The notes under the pieces were generated by a model. It was not told where the DNA came from. It made no database searches and worked only from the letters and a program-made list of their open reading frames with translations. This document shows, piece after piece, positions 5,089-5,574 of a DNA stretch of 5,574 bases. Both the position numbers and the translations under genes were made by a program. The stretch comes from Candidatus Phascolarctobacterium caballi (GTDB lineage Bacteria > Bacillota > Negativicutes > Acidaminococcales > Acidaminococcaceae). The stretch is from the NCBI GenBank assembly GCA_018065225.1, contig JAGHTS010000216.1:1-5574 (forward strand). Reading direction: 5' to 3'. Numbering within the stretch: the first letter of the stretch is position 1; each line of letters opens with the position of its first letter.

Positions 5089-5574
5089 AATTGTGGTTAC
5101 GTAGTCTGTTTCAAGATTTTGACTACCGGGCGGAGCAGAAAACATTGTTGTGCAACTGTATAAAAGATGTGCGTTTGTCACGTTCGGATATTGTGGTCAA
5201 ACTTCCTTTGCCTGATGAGGTAAAATCAGAAAAATTATTGTCTGCTGCCGAAAAAAATATTAAGGGGGCAGTGCTTAATTTTGAAAAATTAAGAAAATTA
5301 AAATTAAATATCGGCTTTGAAAGCGGAGAACTTTTGGTTGTGGCGGCAGGCGAGGAGTTTCGTTTTCAAAACTTTTTTGGCAATGTTGAAAATAATCCGG
5401 ATGAAAACGGGAGCAAATGCAATGTACGGTTTGGTTGTATTTATGATGGGGAAAATATTTCCTTTAACAGTTTGGATGACAATTTGGAAAACTTTCTGCT
5501 GGTTGCCAGTGATATTTATTTTTCCGACAAAATTTGGTGTGCGGTGTGTGCCTATTGCAATTATTTGCCCAAAG
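5085..5574 (+). CDS. C-terminal part of the frameshifted membrane-anchored protein, cut by the window end
   Basis: The frame is open from just after a TGA at 4944-4946 to the window edge. Coding character looks natural from about 5039 onward. Its first plausible independent start is ATG 5085, which overlaps the upstream TGA as ATGA but has no good ribosome-binding site (only GGGA about 19 bases before). ATG 5010 in the same frame also lacks one. From ATG 5085 to the edge there are 163 codons. The product begins with the amphipathic, basic M-K-L-W-L-R-S-L-F and has no membrane segment. It contains a Lys/Leu-rich helical region, and reaches a C-A-V-C-A-Y-C cluster (codons 5538-5558) that could bind a metal or be oxidised. 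It is best read as the continuation of the gene starting at 4699, giving at least 289 residues once one copy of the 8-bp repeat is removed: membrane anchor first, then a soluble domain. No family recognised; the true C-terminus is outside the window. Confidence 0.65.
   Translation, partial: MKLWLRSLFQDFDYRAEQKTLLCNCIKDVRLSRSDIVVKLPLPDEVKSEKLLSAAEKNIKGAVLNFEKLRKLKLNIGFESGELLVVAAGEEFRFQNFFGNVENNPDENGSKCNVRFGCIYDGENISFNSLDDNLENFLLVASDIYFSDKIWCAVCAYCNYLPK

Overview
The window is moderately AT-rich bacterial DNA with Firmicutes-like features: strong GGAGG-type ribosome-binding sites, short intergenic gaps, ATGA stop/start overlaps and compact rho-independent terminators. All supported genes are on the + strand. 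A secreted Ala-x-Ala signal-peptide protein and a HyuA-type/HDAC-type gene pair would fit an anaerobic Firmicute, perhaps a Negativicute. That placement is an impression, not something the sequence proves.

Layout. (1) 22-456: small secreted protein with a beta-rich, carboxypeptidase-regulatory-like look, closed by a terminator (469-497). (2) 522-3505: a two-gene, translationally coupled unit. It encodes a short hydantoinase/oxoprolinase-family ATPase (ASKHA fold) and a histone-deacetylase/acetoin-utilization-deacetylase family amidohydrolase with an extra C-terminal four-cysteine module. (3) 3506-3774: intergenic stretch with a possible gene remnant, long T tracts and a perfect extended -10 box just before the next start. 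(4) 3775-4650: a PaaI-like hotdog thioesterase followed with zero spacing by an unrecognised 148-residue protein, closed by a strong terminator (4655-4685). (5) 4699 to the window end: a membrane-anchored protein of unknown function whose reading frame is broken.

The most notable observation is in the last gene. The 5' part is open in one frame to 5088 and the 3' part is open in another frame to the end of the window. The switch coincides with a perfect 8-bp tandem duplication (AGTGTCAA twice, 5023-5038). Removing one copy joins the two parts into a single reading frame of at least 289 codons. This is either a recent inactivating slippage mutation, a reversible on/off repeat, or an assembly error. 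A canonical -1 slippery heptamer and an ATGA overlap in the same region are weaker competing explanations.

The transcription units at 522 and 3775 both start directly behind the same 11-mer, TGTTATAATTT (an extended -10). The first would give a very short leader beginning at the ribosome-binding site, and the second a nearly leaderless message. How the HyuA-like and HDAC-like enzymes cooperate is not evident. Their overlap suggests one pathway acting on amide, N-acyl or cyclic-imide substrates. I see no CRISPR array, tRNA, rRNA or insertion sequence.
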